64,000 nt of DNA, taken from positions 22,994 to 86,993 of the forward strand of contig DISD01000002.1 of assembly GCA_002435715.1 (NCBI GenBank), given 5' to 3'. This stretch comes from Rhodospirillaceae bacterium UBA6219 (GTDB lineage: Bacteria; Pseudomonadota; Alphaproteobacteria; Rhodospirillales; Magnetospirillaceae). Shown piece after piece: positions 1 to 8,765 of the stretch. The notes under the pieces were generated by a model. It made no database searches and was not told the origin of the DNA. It was given only the letters and a program-made list of their open reading frames with translations. A program made the translations under genes and the position numbers. Within the stretch, counting starts at the first letter, position 1. Every line of letters starts with the position of its first letter.

Positions 1-312
1 CGGCGCGAAACGGGCCAGTCCGTGCTTGGTCACCGCGAACAGATATTCGTCGTCATGGTGCCAGGTATGGCCGGTGGAATCATGGGGCGGCGCCGGCAAT
101 TCGCCATTGGGTTTGCGGGTCCGCCAGTCGGGCTCGCCCTGCAGGTCGGCACCGTGGCATTGGGCGCAGGATTTGGCATAGACCACACGGCCACGATCAA
201 CCTGAACCGGATCACCGGAATCGATACGGTTTCGCCCCTGCCACCACCAGCCGCCGGCCGCCACCCCACACGCCGCGACCAGCGCCATCCCCACAATCAA
301 ACGCCTGCGCAT
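1..312 (-). CDS. c-type cytochrome, partial (3' end outside window)
   Basis: Only the first 104 residues are in the window; the gene runs off the left edge. The reading begins MRRRLIVGMALVAACG, a basic N-terminus and hydrophobic stretch that acts as a signal peptide or anchor, followed by WWW. A single haem-binding motif CAQCH lies at residues 49-53 within VYAKSCAQCHGADLQG, typical of small periplasmic monohaem cytochromes c. The ATG at 312 follows a GGAAGGG ribosome binding site. The sixth ligand and the C-terminus are not visible, so the subfamily and redox partner cannot be named. It is divergent from the ACT-domain gene. Confidence 0.85.
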   Translation of the reverse strand, partial: MRRRLIVGMALVAACGVAAGGWWWQGRNRIDSGDPVQVDRGRVVYAKSCAQCHGADLQGEPDWRTRKPNGELPAPPHDSTGHTWHHDDEYLFAVTKHGLARFAP

Positions 313-337
313 CACCCTTCCCCAATGTCGGACGAAC

Positions 338-343
338 ATTATA
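338..343 (-). promoter_or_regulatory. candidate -10 element and palindrome for the cytochrome gene
   Basis: On the minus strand a perfect TATAAT lies 26 bp upstream of the cytochrome ATG. No convincing -35 hexamer is seen. An inverted repeat AATGT-N7-ACATT (324-340) overlaps the -10 and the expected start site, where a repressor could bind. Functional assignment is inference. Confidence 0.35.
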
Positions 344-381
344 CGTCAAGCCGCCCTTGAAATCACCGCCCCATGGCGCAT

Positions 382-411
382 CATGGCAGCCGCCATGACC
401 AGGAGGCTGCC
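382..411 (+). promoter_or_regulatory. two mutually exclusive hairpins at the ACT gene start
   Basis: CATGGC-AGCC-GCCATG (382-397) forms a 6-bp hairpin. GGCAGCC (385-391) can instead pair perfectly with GGCTGCC (405-411), which overlaps the end of the AGGAGG ribosome binding site (401-406) and abuts the ATG at 412. Both use 385-391, so only one can form at a time. Seen in sequence; a regulatory role is inference. Confidence 0.3.
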
Positions 412-924
412 ATGACCACCGTGATGATTTCCGTGTCCTGTCCCGACCACCCCGGCCTGGTGGCGGCCATCACCGGTTGTCTGTTCGATTTGGGTGTCAA
501 TCTGGGCGACAGTTCTTTCGCCATGCTGGGGGCTGGGGCCGAGTTCAACTCGGTCTGCGAATTGCCCGTCGGCACCGATGCGCAGGAACTGGGGCTAGCC
601 CTGCACAGTCTGGACGAATTGTCCGGCGCCCGCATCGACGTGCGCCCCTTCGAGCTGGATTCAAGCCATGGCGCCATGGGACGCATCACCCACCGCGTCA
701 TCGTCTCGGGCGGCGACCGCCCCGGACTGGTGGCCCGGCTGTCGGAAGTGTTCGGTCAATTCCAAGCCAACATCGTGCGCATGGACGCCCAGCGCGTGCC
801 CGAACAGAACCTTTATGTGACACGTTTTTCCGTGAACATCGCGGACCGCGCCCAGACGTGTTTGGCCACCATCACCAACACCGCCGGCGAATTGGGCCTG
901 TCCTGCCATATCGAAGAGGTCTGA
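412..924 (+). CDS. double ACT-domain protein, GcvR-like
   Basis: 170 residues made of two ACT domains: residues about 4-80, beginning VMISVSCPDHPGLVAAITG, and about 88-168, beginning RVIVSGGDRPGLVARLSEVF. Each has the D/GDRPGL turn that binds small ligands in ACT regulators. This two-ACT architecture is that of glycine-cleavage regulator GcvR-like proteins, which usually bind an amino acid and act through protein contact; no DNA-binding domain is present. The start at 412 is chosen over an in-frame ATG at 373 because AGGAGG lies 5 bases upstream. The ligand is unknown. The next gene is a Crp/Fnr regulator 50 bp downstream on the same strand. Confidence 0.8.
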   Translation: MTTVMISVSCPDHPGLVAAITGCLFDLGVNLGDSSFAMLGAGAEFNSVCELPVGTDAQELGLALHSLDELSGARIDVRPFELDSSHGAMGRITHRVIVSGGDRPGLVARLSEVFGQFQANIVRMDAQRVPEQNLYVTRFSVNIADRAQTCLATITNTAGELGLSCHIEEV

Positions 925-974
925 GCCGCAATGGGGGCTTTCGCCCTTTTCGCGGCTGCGGCACAATGCGGCCC

Positions 975-1634
975 ATGAACGCAGAATTCGCCAAGTCCTT
1001 TCCGCAATTCACCCGGCTTGATCCGGATTCGGCCCACGTGCTGGAAGGGGCGGCGCGGGTGGTCACCCTGCCCGTCGGCACCCCGGTGTTCCATGACGGT
1101 TCGGCCTGCGCCAATTACGTGCTGGTGATGGAAGGCTCGGTGCGGGTGCAAAAGGTGGCGGAAAACGGCCGCGAGATCGTGCTGTACCGGGTGGAAAGCG
1201 GCCAATCCTGCGTGCTGACCACCAATTGCCTGATCACCCATGGCGATTACACCGCCGAAGGCATCGCCGAAACCGAAGTCCGGGCCCTGGTGGTCCCGGC
1301 AGCGGCGTTCCGCACCTTGCTGGGGCGGTCGGAAGCCTTCCGCGATTTCGTTTTTTCCGCCTATGCCACCCGCATTTCCGACCTGCTGATGCTGATCGAG
1401 GAAGTGGCCTTCGGCCGTGTCGACGTGCGTCTGGCCGCTTGGCTTTGCGGTCATGTCGGCGCCGACGACGCCATCAAGGCCACCCACCAGGACATCGCCA
1501 CCGAACTGGGCACCGCCCGCGAAGTGGTCAGCCGCCAATTGAAGGAATTCGAACGTCGTGGTTGGGTCGGCCTGCATCGCGGACGGGTCGAAATCCGCAA
1601 CCGCACCGGTTTGGGATCGCTGCGGGAAACCTAA
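975..1634 (+). CDS. Crp/Fnr family transcriptional regulator
   Basis: 219 residues. The N-terminal cyclic-nucleotide-binding-like beta-roll spans about residues 20-140 (PVGTPVFHDGSACANYVLVMEGSVRV). A C-terminal winged helix-turn-helix spans about 150-215, with recognition helix AREVVSRQLKEFERRGW. The recognition helix has the R-E-x-x-x-R pattern of CRP plus an FNR-like serine, which fits a TGTGA-type half-site. Cysteines are present but not in the N-terminal cluster that holds the iron-sulfur centre of FNR, so oxygen sensing by that route is unlikely. ATG 966 is an alternative start. A palindrome directly after the stop codon suggests it activates the next gene. Confidence 0.85.
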   Translation: MNAEFAKSFPQFTRLDPDSAHVLEGAARVVTLPVGTPVFHDGSACANYVLVMEGSVRVQKVAENGREIVLYRVESGQSCVLTTNCLITHGDYTAEGIAETEVRALVVPAAAFRTLLGRSEAFRDFVFSAYATRISDLLMLIEEVAFGRVDVRLAAWLCGHVGADDAIKATHQDIATELGTAREVVSRQLKEFERRGWVGLHRGRVEIRNRTGLGSLRET

Positions 1635-1635
1635 T

Positions 1636-1676
1636 GTGACCTAGTCACGGAACGCCCCCGCCTTCCCCGCTATAAA
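1636..1676 (+). promoter_or_regulatory. candidate Crp/Fnr operator and promoter for the small membrane protein
   Basis: A perfect palindrome GTGAC-CTA-GTCAC (1636-1648) starts 2 bp after the regulator's stop codon. A TATAAA -10-like hexamer lies at 1671-1676, giving an expected transcription start near 1683 and placing the palindrome centre near -41, the class II activator position of Crp/Fnr proteins. No -35 hexamer is visible, as expected for an activator-dependent promoter. Inference from spacing and neighbour. Confidence 0.45.
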
Positions 1677-1713
1677 GGGTCATCTTTCGACACCTGTTTG
1701 GGGAATGACCTTC

Positions 1714-1902
1714 ATGAGCAAGAACGTTGGCGGTATCGACCGCATCCTGCGCATCGTTGTCGGCCTGGCCTTGATCGCGCTGGCGGTCACCGGCACCGTG
1801 GGCCTGTGGGGCTATATCGGCGTGGTGCCGCTGCTGACCGGTCTGATCGGTTGGTGCCCGGCCTATCTGCCGCTGGGCATCAAGACCTGCCGCACCGAAT
1901 AG
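1714..1902 (+). CDS. small inner-membrane protein, DUF2892 (YgaP-like) family
   Basis: 62 residues: MSKNVGGIDRILRIVVGLAL, then two hydrophobic segments (about 12-32 and 34-52) separated by a short turn, ending GWCPAYLPLGIKTC. This is the compact two-helix DUF2892 pattern with the conserved CP and C motif near the end, seen alone or fused to rhodanese domains; the function is unknown. The start at 1714 is preferred over ATG 1705 because GGGGA is correctly spaced only for 1714. It probably answers to the Crp/Fnr regulator encoded just upstream. Confidence 0.8.
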   Translation: MSKNVGGIDRILRIVVGLALIALAVTGTVGLWGYIGVVPLLTGLIGWCPAYLPLGIKTCRTE

Positions 1903-1930
1903 AACGCCGTCAACACGATAGTTGACACCT

Positions 1931-1967
1931 AAGCCCGCAGAATTCCACGGTTTTCTGCGGGCTTTTT
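1931..1967. terminator. bidirectional intrinsic terminator
   Basis: AGCCCGCAGAA pairs with TTCTGCGGGCT around a short loop, flanked by AA on the left and TTTTT on the right. It lies between the convergent DUF2892 gene and putA and can serve the plus-strand gene well; the minus-strand side has a weaker U tract. Confidence 0.8.
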
Positions 1968-4887
1968 CATGTCTCGCCACACAACAGACTGACATTGCCG
2001 CCCAGGGCGGCGGTGTTGACGGTCAAGGTTGTTTCCGTGGCGTAACGAAGAAGGGTATGAGGCCCTCCGGTTTTCGGCCCGGTCCCGGATAATCCCAGTC
2101 CACCGAACGGCTGGCACCCAACCATTGCGCCTGTCATCCCACGGTTGACATAGATATTGCCAATTCTGGCCTGCGTGGCGATTTGTTCCGCCAGCGTTTC
2201 AATGCGGGTGTGCAGCCCCAGGGTCAAGCCATGGCCATTATCGGCCAACCATTTCATCACCAGCGGAAATTGATCGCGACGCCAACGTCGGACCTGCAGC
2301 ACCGGGCCAAAGATTTCCTGGCTGGGAAGGTGATCCCAGGTCACCTCATAACCGACGGGGGCCATGAAATGGCCGGTTTCCGGAGCTTTGCCCCGAAACA
2401 ACAAGCGCGCATGGCCGGACAATTGGTTTTCCGCCAGTCGCAAGCGTTCCAGGGCGGCAGAATCGATGATCGGTCCGATATCGGTGGCGGGATCACGGGG
2501 ATCCCCCAGGTGCAATTGCTCGACCATGCCGGCCACCATCTCCAGGATCTTGTCGGCGACCTCGTCTTGGACGAACAACAGGCGCAGGGCCGAACATCTT
2601 TGCCCGGCCGAATAAAAGGCGGAAGTAACGATGTCGGCCGCCACCTGCTCGGGTAAGGCGGTGGAATCGACGATCATGGCGTTGACGCCACCAGTTTCGG
2701 CGATCAACGGCACGATGGGACCGGATTTGGCGGCCAGGATGGAATTGATCTGTCGGGCCGTGGCATGCGAACCGGTAAACGCCACCCCGGAAATGGCCGG
2801 ATGCGCCACCAAAGCCGCGCCGATCTCGGCCCCCCCACCACCCATCCGGCCACTGAACGCGGCACCCCCACTCCATACAGCAATGCCATGGCGGCTTGGG
2901 CCATCAGCGGGGTTTGCGGGGCCGGTTTGGCCACCACGCAATTGCCCGCCGCCAGGGCTGCCGCCACCTGCCCCAGGAAGATGGATAGAGGGAAATTCCA
3001 GGGCGACAGGCAGACGAAAACGCCGCGCCCTTGCAGCCGCAGACGATTTTCCTCACCGCTGACCGCCGGCAAGCTGGTCGAACGGTCGAACAACCGGCGG
3101 GCCTCGGCGGCATAATATCGCAGAAAATCAACGGCCTCGCGGATTTCCCCCCAGGCATCGGACCAGGTCTTGCCGGCTTCTTCCTGGGCCAATTTCAAGA
3201 ACAGCTCGGGCTTTTGCTCCAACTGGTCGGCGGCTTTGTCCAAAAGCGCCGCGCGGTCCTGGGCCGGGCGGCCATTCCAAGCGGGAAAGCTGTCAACCGC
3301 ATCATTGACAAGGCTGTCGACATCCCCCTGCCCCGCTTCCAGTTCAGGACAGGAAAGGTCGGTAAGGGCTTGGCAAAACGACGATAATGTTTCGCCATCG
3401 GAAAGATCAGGCCCCTGCGCCAAGCTCCAGTGGGGGTGAAAAATCCTTGGCGGGGAGCGCAAGGGCTTTTCGTCAACCACGTTATTGACAAGGTCTTCGG
3501 CAGCAATGCGTTGATCGGCCAAGGCATGAATGAACGAGGTATTGGCACCGTTTTCCAACAAGCGGCGAACCAAATAGGGCAAAAGTTCACGGGTTCGCCC
3601 CACCGGGGCATAGACCCGACACGGACAGGTGCGGGAAACAGCGGCATAGACAGCGCTTCCCATGCCGTGCAGCCGCTGGAATTCCCAATCCTGGCGCCCG
3701 TCCGCCCATTGGATCACCGCCGCCATCGAAGTGGCGTTGTGGGTGGCGAAAGCCGGCCTGATCAAGCCGGGCCAGTCCAACAAACGCTGCACACAGCACA
3801 GATAGGACAGATCGGTGGCGCCTTTGGTGGTGAACACCGGATAGCTGGCGTGACCGCGTTCCTGGGCCCGTTTGATCTCGCCATCCCAATAGGCCCCCTT
3901 GACCAGACGCACCACCAACGGGGTGTCGAAGGCTTTCGCCGCCGCCGCCGCCCAATCGACGACACCGACAGCCCGTTTCTGATAGGCCTGAACCGCCAAA
4001 CCCAAACCCTGCCAGCCCTGGAAACCACCTTGCGCCAGCAGTGCTTCGATCACGTCCAACGACAATTCCAGCCTTTCGGCTTCCTCGGCATCGATTGTCA
4101 ACCCAACATTGACATCGGCGGCGGCACGACACAAAGCGGTCAGTCGCGGTACCAATTCGGCCAAAACCCATTCCCGTTGCAGGGGGGTATAACGCGGATG
4201 CAACGCCGACAGTTTGACCGAAATCCCCGGCCCCGCCACCGCCCCCCGACCCGCCGCATGGCGCCCCACCTGGGTGATGGCGTCCAGATAGGATTGGTAA
4301 TAGGACTCGGCCTGATCTGCGGTCCGGGCTTCTTCGCCCAACATGTCGAAGGAATGACGATAATGGGCCAAATCGGATCGGCAAGAACGATCCAAGGCCT
4401 GTTCCATGGTCTCGCCCATGACGAAGATGTCGCCCAGATATCGCACCGCATGATCCAGCACGGCCCGCAGCGGCGCCTGCGCCAACGAGGCCCCATGCAT
4501 GCGCCCGGCCAGCGTCAATGCCATGGTTGACAGATTGACCAGACGCGACGGCGAATGGCCGCGATGCTGTTCCCAATGGCCTTGGTCCAGTTTGGCGGCG
4601 ATGAAGGCATCCTTGGTGGCGGCGTCGGGGATGCGCGGCAAGGCTTCGGCCAGGGCCATCAGGGCGCGGCCGTCGGCGCTGGACAGGCCGTATTCCAACA
4701 AGAAGGCTTCGACCGGACCAGGCCCCTGCCGACGGGCCTGGGCGATCAGATCAAGGGCACGATCCTTGATGGCCTGGCGCTGTTTGCGCGGCCAGTCGCC
4801 GGCGCGGCGCAGCCTTTCCAGGCATTCCCCCTCGTCCATGTGACGCAGCACGCGGATATGGGTTCGGGCTTCCCTGAGATCGGGCAT
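1967..4887 (-). pseudogene. putA: bifunctional proline dehydrogenase / P5C dehydrogenase, one-base frameshift
   Basis: PutA oxidises proline to glutamate, passing electrons to quinone. The N-terminal proline dehydrogenase part is intact (RLVKGAYWDGEIKRAQ, APVGRTRELLPYLVRRLLEN). The C-terminal aldehyde dehydrogenase has the catalytic Cys in GQRCSALR and the Glu in AETGG. The two halves are in different frames: the first runs to 2704, the second continues to a stop at 1967, with the switch at a seven-base G run (minus strand) at 2830-2836. Eight Gs would restore one frame of about 973 residues reading WVVGGGAEIG. There is no N-terminal ribbon-helix-helix domain. ATG 4887 follows AAGGGGA. It is either a real lesion, a slippage site or a sequencing error. 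Confidence 0.85.
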
Positions 4888-4955
4888 GGAAAATCCCCTT
4901 GGCAACGGTTTCCCGTCTTTTCCATGTGTGGATTCCCCCTAGCCCAGACAAGGGA

Positions 4956-5780
4956 TTACAAACGCCCCCGCAAAGACGCCCAGGCCAGACGAACCGGCAT
5001 GGGGCGCGGCCGGAACGACCGCGAATCGAAGACGTCGCCCCCCAAGGCTTTGATGCGGTTCAAATAGGCCCCGGCCGAAACCGCCGGCAACAAAGCGGGC
5101 AAAACCGCCCTGGCGACCCGGACCCGTCGGGCCTGATTCAAGCGGTGGCGGGTTTCTTCGGCCAAAATTTTGACCACGCCGACCAAGCGGGCTTTGTCGG
5201 CTTGCGCCGCCAGCACCGTTTCGGCGTCCAGCCCGGCATCGAGCAAGGCGTCGCGGGGCAAAGCCAGCCAGTTTTGCGCCACGTGGAAAGGCAGCGAACG
5301 CAACAACCCGGTCAAGGCCCAGCACGCCCCCAATTCCTCGGCGGCGGCGCTTTCCTGGCCCAGGATTCGGCACGCCAGACCCGCCAAGGCCCCGGCGCTG
5401 TCGCGCCCGTATTCAAGCCAGGATTGGCGGTCGGCGAACGGGATGGCATCCAAATCCTTGCCGCGCGCCTCGATGACGCGCTGGAATTCTGTCAATGGCA
5501 GTTGACGGTCGCGGATCAAACACAGCAAAGGCCCGGCCACCGGATGGCGCGAGGCCTCGCCTTCGCGGGTCCCTTCGATGACGTCGCGCCACCATTGCAG
5601 ACGGATCATCCCGGCCAGCGGTTCGCGGACTTGCGGACGGATCCGCGACAGTTCCAGGTTGAAGGCATAAAGCACCCATAACGACGAACGCGATTCGGGC
5701 GGCGCGAACATCGAGCCGACATAGCGGTCATGATCGTCGCGGCGTAACTTTTCGCCCAAGGCGGCAAGCTGGTCACTCAA
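4956..5780 (-). CDS. squalene/phytoene synthase-fold protein, NDUFAF6-like
   Basis: 274 residues from a TTG start (AGGA upstream; no ATG in a suitable place). It has the all-alpha squalene/phytoene synthase fold, but the segment where active synthases carry the first Asp-rich motif reads YAFNLELSRIRPQVREPLAG then MIRLQWWRDVIEG. That resembles the mitochondrial complex I assembly factor NDUFAF6 rather than HpnC or HpnD. The second Asp motif is also absent, so prenyl synthase activity is unlikely. It is divergent from hpnCDE, its active fold relatives. A role in assembling the NADH dehydrogenase encoded at 49.6-63.7 kb is inference. Confidence 0.75.
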   Translation of the reverse strand: MSDQLAALGEKLRRDDHDRYVGSMFAPPESRSSLWVLYAFNLELSRIRPQVREPLAGMIRLQWWRDVIEGTREGEASRHPVAGPLLCLIRDRQLPLTEFQRVIEARGKDLDAIPFADRQSWLEYGRDSAGALAGLACRILGQESAAAEELGACWALTGLLRSLPFHVAQNWLALPRDALLDAGLDAETVLAAQADKARLVGVVKILAEETRHRLNQARRVRVARAVLPALLPAVSAGAYLNRIKALGGDVFDSRSFRPRPMPVRLAWASLRGRL

Positions 5781-5843
5781 AGCGGAATTTTCCTGGTGGG
5801 GTGGGCCCGGCCCCCTATATAATCCTTGTCCGCAGCAACACCA

Positions 5844-6701
5844 ATGGGGATGGCCATGGCCCGCGCCGCCGCCGCTTCCCTGCCCGCCCCCAGCAAAGGT
5901 GCGGCAGACGAGAACTTTCCGGTCGCCTCGTTGCTGCTGTCCCGGCACAAGCGGCCGGCGGTGATGGCGTTTTACCGCTTCGCCCGCCAAGCCGACGACG
6001 TGGCCGACGATCCCGATCTGGAACGTGAACGCAAGATCGCTCAACTGGATGCCCTGGAACGCGGCTTGGCCGGTCTGTCGGGGGACCCGGCGGCCCTGGC
6101 CCTGCACGAAGCCCTGGGCGGCAATTCCCGCCTGCTGGCCCATGCCGCCACCCTGTTGCAGGCGTTTCGCCGCGACGTGATGTGCGACACCTGCCATTCC
6201 TGGGCCGATCTGATGGCCTATTGCGCCTGTTCCGCCGCACCGGTGGGGCGTTTCCTGCTGGATTTGCATGGCGAGGACCAGAACCTGCATTCCATGGCCG
6301 ACGCTTTGTGCGAGGCTTTGCAGATCCTCAATCATCTGCAGGATTGCGGTGACGATTATACCCGGCTGGGTCGGGTCTATCTGCCGGCCGACTGGATGAT
6401 GGCGGTCGGCTTAGCGCCTGGGGATTTGGCGGCCTGCGACGGTGGTGCCCCGCTTCGCCACGTCCTGGATTTGATGCTGGACCGGGTGGACATGATGCTG
6501 GATCACGCCAGTTTGTTGCCCAACCACCTGCAAGACCGCCGCCTCGCCATGGAAACCGCTGTCATCGTCGATATCGGCCGCCGATTGGCGGTGCTGCTGC
6601 GCAACCGCGATCCGCTGAACTCTCGGGTGGCGTTGTCGCCGCTGGCCTATGGCGCCGCCTTCGTCAGCGGCATTTTACGGGGAATGCGACCCCAGGCATG
6701 A
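5844..6701 (+). CDS. hpnC: hydroxysqualene synthase HpnC
   Basis: About 285 residues. HpnC converts presqualene diphosphate to hydroxysqualene in the three-enzyme route to squalene for hopanoids. Both Asp-rich motifs are visible: RQADDVADD near the N-terminus and QILNHLQDCGDDYTRLGRVY in the second half, the latter characteristic of HpnC. The start is uncertain: TTG 5826 and ATGs at 5844, 5850 and 5856 are in frame, without a clear ribosome binding site; 5844 is a compromise. Its stop overlaps the start of hpnD (ATGA), so the genes are translationally coupled. Confidence 0.88.
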   Translation: MGMAMARAAAASLPAPSKGAADENFPVASLLLSRHKRPAVMAFYRFARQADDVADDPDLERERKIAQLDALERGLAGLSGDPAALALHEALGGNSRLLAHAATLLQAFRRDVMCDTCHSWADLMAYCACSAAPVGRFLLDLHGEDQNLHSMADALCEALQILNHLQDCGDDYTRLGRVYLPADWMMAVGLAPGDLAACDGGAPLRHVLDLMLDRVDMMLDHASLLPNHLQDRRLAMETAVIVDIGRRLAVLLRNRDPLNSRVALSPLAYGAAFVSGILRGMRPQA

Positions 6702-7504
6702 GCTCGCGCGCCTCATCCTTCTATTGGCCCATGCGCTTGCTGCCCCGGGCCAAGCGCCAATCCATGTTCGCCCTTTACGGGTTTTGCCGGGCGCTGGACG
6801 ACATCGCCGACGGCCCCGATTCGACGCCGTTGCGTCTGGCCAAGCTGACCACCATTCGCGCCGCGTTGCAAAGCTGGCGCCAGACCGGCATCGCCCTGCA
6901 TCCGACGGTCGCCGCCATCGTTCCGGCGATCAAAGCCCACAACCTGCCGGTGGACGAATTGTTCCTGCTGGTGGACGGCATGGAAAGTGATGTCAACACC
7001 CCATTGACAGCCCCCAGTGACGAGGAATTGCGCCTTTATTGTCGTCAAGTGGCGGGAACGGTGGGGGTGATGGCCACCCGTATCATGGGCCGCGACGACG
7101 CCGATCCCTTTGCCGTGGCCCTGGCCGAGGCGCTGCAATTGACCAACATCTTACGCGATGTGGCGGAAGATGCCCGCCGGGGGCGTTTATATCTGCCGCG
7201 CGCCTGCCTGCAAGATGCCGGCATCTTCCCCCCCCTGACGCCCTTGGCGGTTCTGACCCATCCCGGGGTGGAGCAGGCCTGTCGGCTGACCGCGCAGCGG
7301 GCGGCGCAAGGCTTCGCCCAAGCCCGCGACGAATTGACCAAGATCGGGCGGCGCCAATTGTGGCCTGCCCTGGCGATGATGGCCATCTACGACGATCTGC
7401 TGAAGACGCTGGTCCGCCGCGACCGCTGGACCGAGCCGGCGCCACGTCTGGGGCAAGGACGCAAATTGCTGCTGGCCTTGCTCGCCCTGGCCAAGGCGGT
7501 ATGA
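6698..7504 (+). CDS. hpnD: presqualene diphosphate synthase HpnD
   Basis: 268 residues. It condenses two farnesyl diphosphates to presqualene diphosphate. The motifs are clear: YGFCRALDDIADG (first Asp-rich region) and LQLTNILRDVAEDARRGRLY (second). The length is normal for the family. It overlaps hpnC by 4 bp and hpnE by 4 bp, so the order is C-D-E in one operon, as in many hopanoid producers. It is homologous to hpnC and to the divergent NDUFAF6-like gene; all three lie within 2.6 kb. Confidence 0.9.
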   Translation: MSSRASSFYWPMRLLPRAKRQSMFALYGFCRALDDIADGPDSTPLRLAKLTTIRAALQSWRQTGIALHPTVAAIVPAIKAHNLPVDELFLLVDGMESDVNTPLTAPSDEELRLYCRQVAGTVGVMATRIMGRDDADPFAVALAEALQLTNILRDVAEDARRGRLYLPRACLQDAGIFPPLTPLAVLTHPGVEQACRLTAQRAAQGFAQARDELTKIGRRQLWPALAMMAIYDDLLKTLVRRDRWTEPAPRLGQGRKLLLALLALAKAV

Positions 7505-8664
7505 AACCCAGGTTGCATGTCATCGGTGCCGGATTGGCCGGGCTGGCCGCCGCCTGGGCGGCCTGCCGGGCCGGCACCCAGGTGGTGTTGTACGAATCCA
7601 CCGGCCAGGCGGGCGGCCGCTGCCGGTCCTTCACCGATCCATTGTTGAACCGGATGATCGACAATGGCAGTCATTTGGTCTTGGGAATCAACACATCGGT
7701 ACTGAAGCTGGGGCAATCGGTGGGCGCCACCTTGTCCCCCTTGCCGCCTGCACTGGATTTCCTGGATATGGCGGATGGACGACGCTGGCGGGTCGGCCCC
7801 TTCAACCTGCCGGTGGGCTGGGGCGAAATACTGGCCGCCTTGATGCCCCATGGCGACAAAAGCGTCGCCCAAACCCTGGGCCAGACCAAAGGTTTCCGCC
7901 ATTTCTGGAACCCCTTGTGTTTGGCCGTGTTGAACACCCGGGCCGAACAGGCATCGGCGACAGTGATGGCCCGCGTCCTGCGGGCCCTGTTGAAGGCCGG
8001 ACCCGCCGGATTTCAGGGCTACGCCTTCCCCAAAGGCCTTTCGGCCGATCTGGTAGAGCCCATCTTGAACCAGCTGCGTCGAAACGGCGCCTTGATTCGC
8101 TTTCACCATCGCCTGACCGCCATCAGTCAACACAGGCTGACATTCGGTCAGTGCATTGAAAATATTGAAGATGGTGACAAAGTTGTGCTGGCCCTGCCCC
8201 CTTGGATAATCGATTCCGTGTTGGCCAGCGGATATTGTTTACCAACCGAAACCATCGCCAATTTGCATTTTCTGTTGCCTTTGCCAGTGTCGCTGCCCGG
8301 TCCCTTGGGGCTGGTGGGGGCGCGATCCCACTGGCTGTTCGTGCGGGGCGACATCGCTTCGGTAACCATTTCCGCCGCCGCCTTGCCCATCGACGCCGCC
8401 GAAATCTGGGGGGAAATCGCCCCGGTTCTGGCCTGTCCCAGCGCTTTGCCGCCGCATCGGGTCATCGTGGAAAAGCGGGCGACATTACGCCACGACGCCC
8501 AAAGCCTGACCCGGCGGCCCGGACCAACCACTCCTCTTCCTGGGGTGTTCCTGGCCGGCGACTGGCTGGCCTCGCCCTGGCCCTGTACCTTGGAATCCGC
8601 CGTTTCTTCCGGCCTGACCGCCGCCCGTCTGGCCTTGGGGCGAGACGATCTCCGATTCTCGTGA
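7501..8664 (+). CDS. hpnE: hydroxysqualene dehydroxylase HpnE
   Basis: 387 residues. It is an FAD-dependent amine-oxidase/desaturase-fold enzyme that reduces hydroxysqualene to squalene. The N-terminal dinucleotide-binding motif is HVIGAGLAGLAAAWAACRAG, followed by an E-x-x-G-GR segment (YESTGQAGGRCRSF). The C-terminal FAD contact GVFLAGDWL is near residue 350. ATG 7501 overlaps the hpnD stop. No hpnF (squalene-hopene cyclase) follows; the next gene is superoxide dismutase after a 101-bp gap. Confidence 0.9.
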   Translation: MKPRLHVIGAGLAGLAAAWAACRAGTQVVLYESTGQAGGRCRSFTDPLLNRMIDNGSHLVLGINTSVLKLGQSVGATLSPLPPALDFLDMADGRRWRVGPFNLPVGWGEILAALMPHGDKSVAQTLGQTKGFRHFWNPLCLAVLNTRAEQASATVMARVLRALLKAGPAGFQGYAFPKGLSADLVEPILNQLRRNGALIRFHHRLTAISQHRLTFGQCIENIEDGDKVVLALPPWIIDSVLASGYCLPTETIANLHFLLPLPVSLPGPLGLVGARSHWLFVRGDIASVTISAAALPIDAAEIWGEIAPVLACPSALPPHRVIVEKRATLRHDAQSLTRRPGPTTPLPGVFLAGDWLASPWPCTLESAVSSGLTAARLALGRDDLRFS

Positions 8665-8765
8665 TAGGATTTTGCCACTTCACATTCAGGCTTCACTTAC
8701 CTATGTTGTGGCCAGGTTTAGACATTTTCCAAACTGCTCAACTTCCCCAAACATAAGAGGCAAAA

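Noticed and set aside
5818..5823. TATAAT before hpnC as a promoter
   Set aside because: No -35 at the right distance, and it would leave almost no leader before the first possible start codons; left unassigned.
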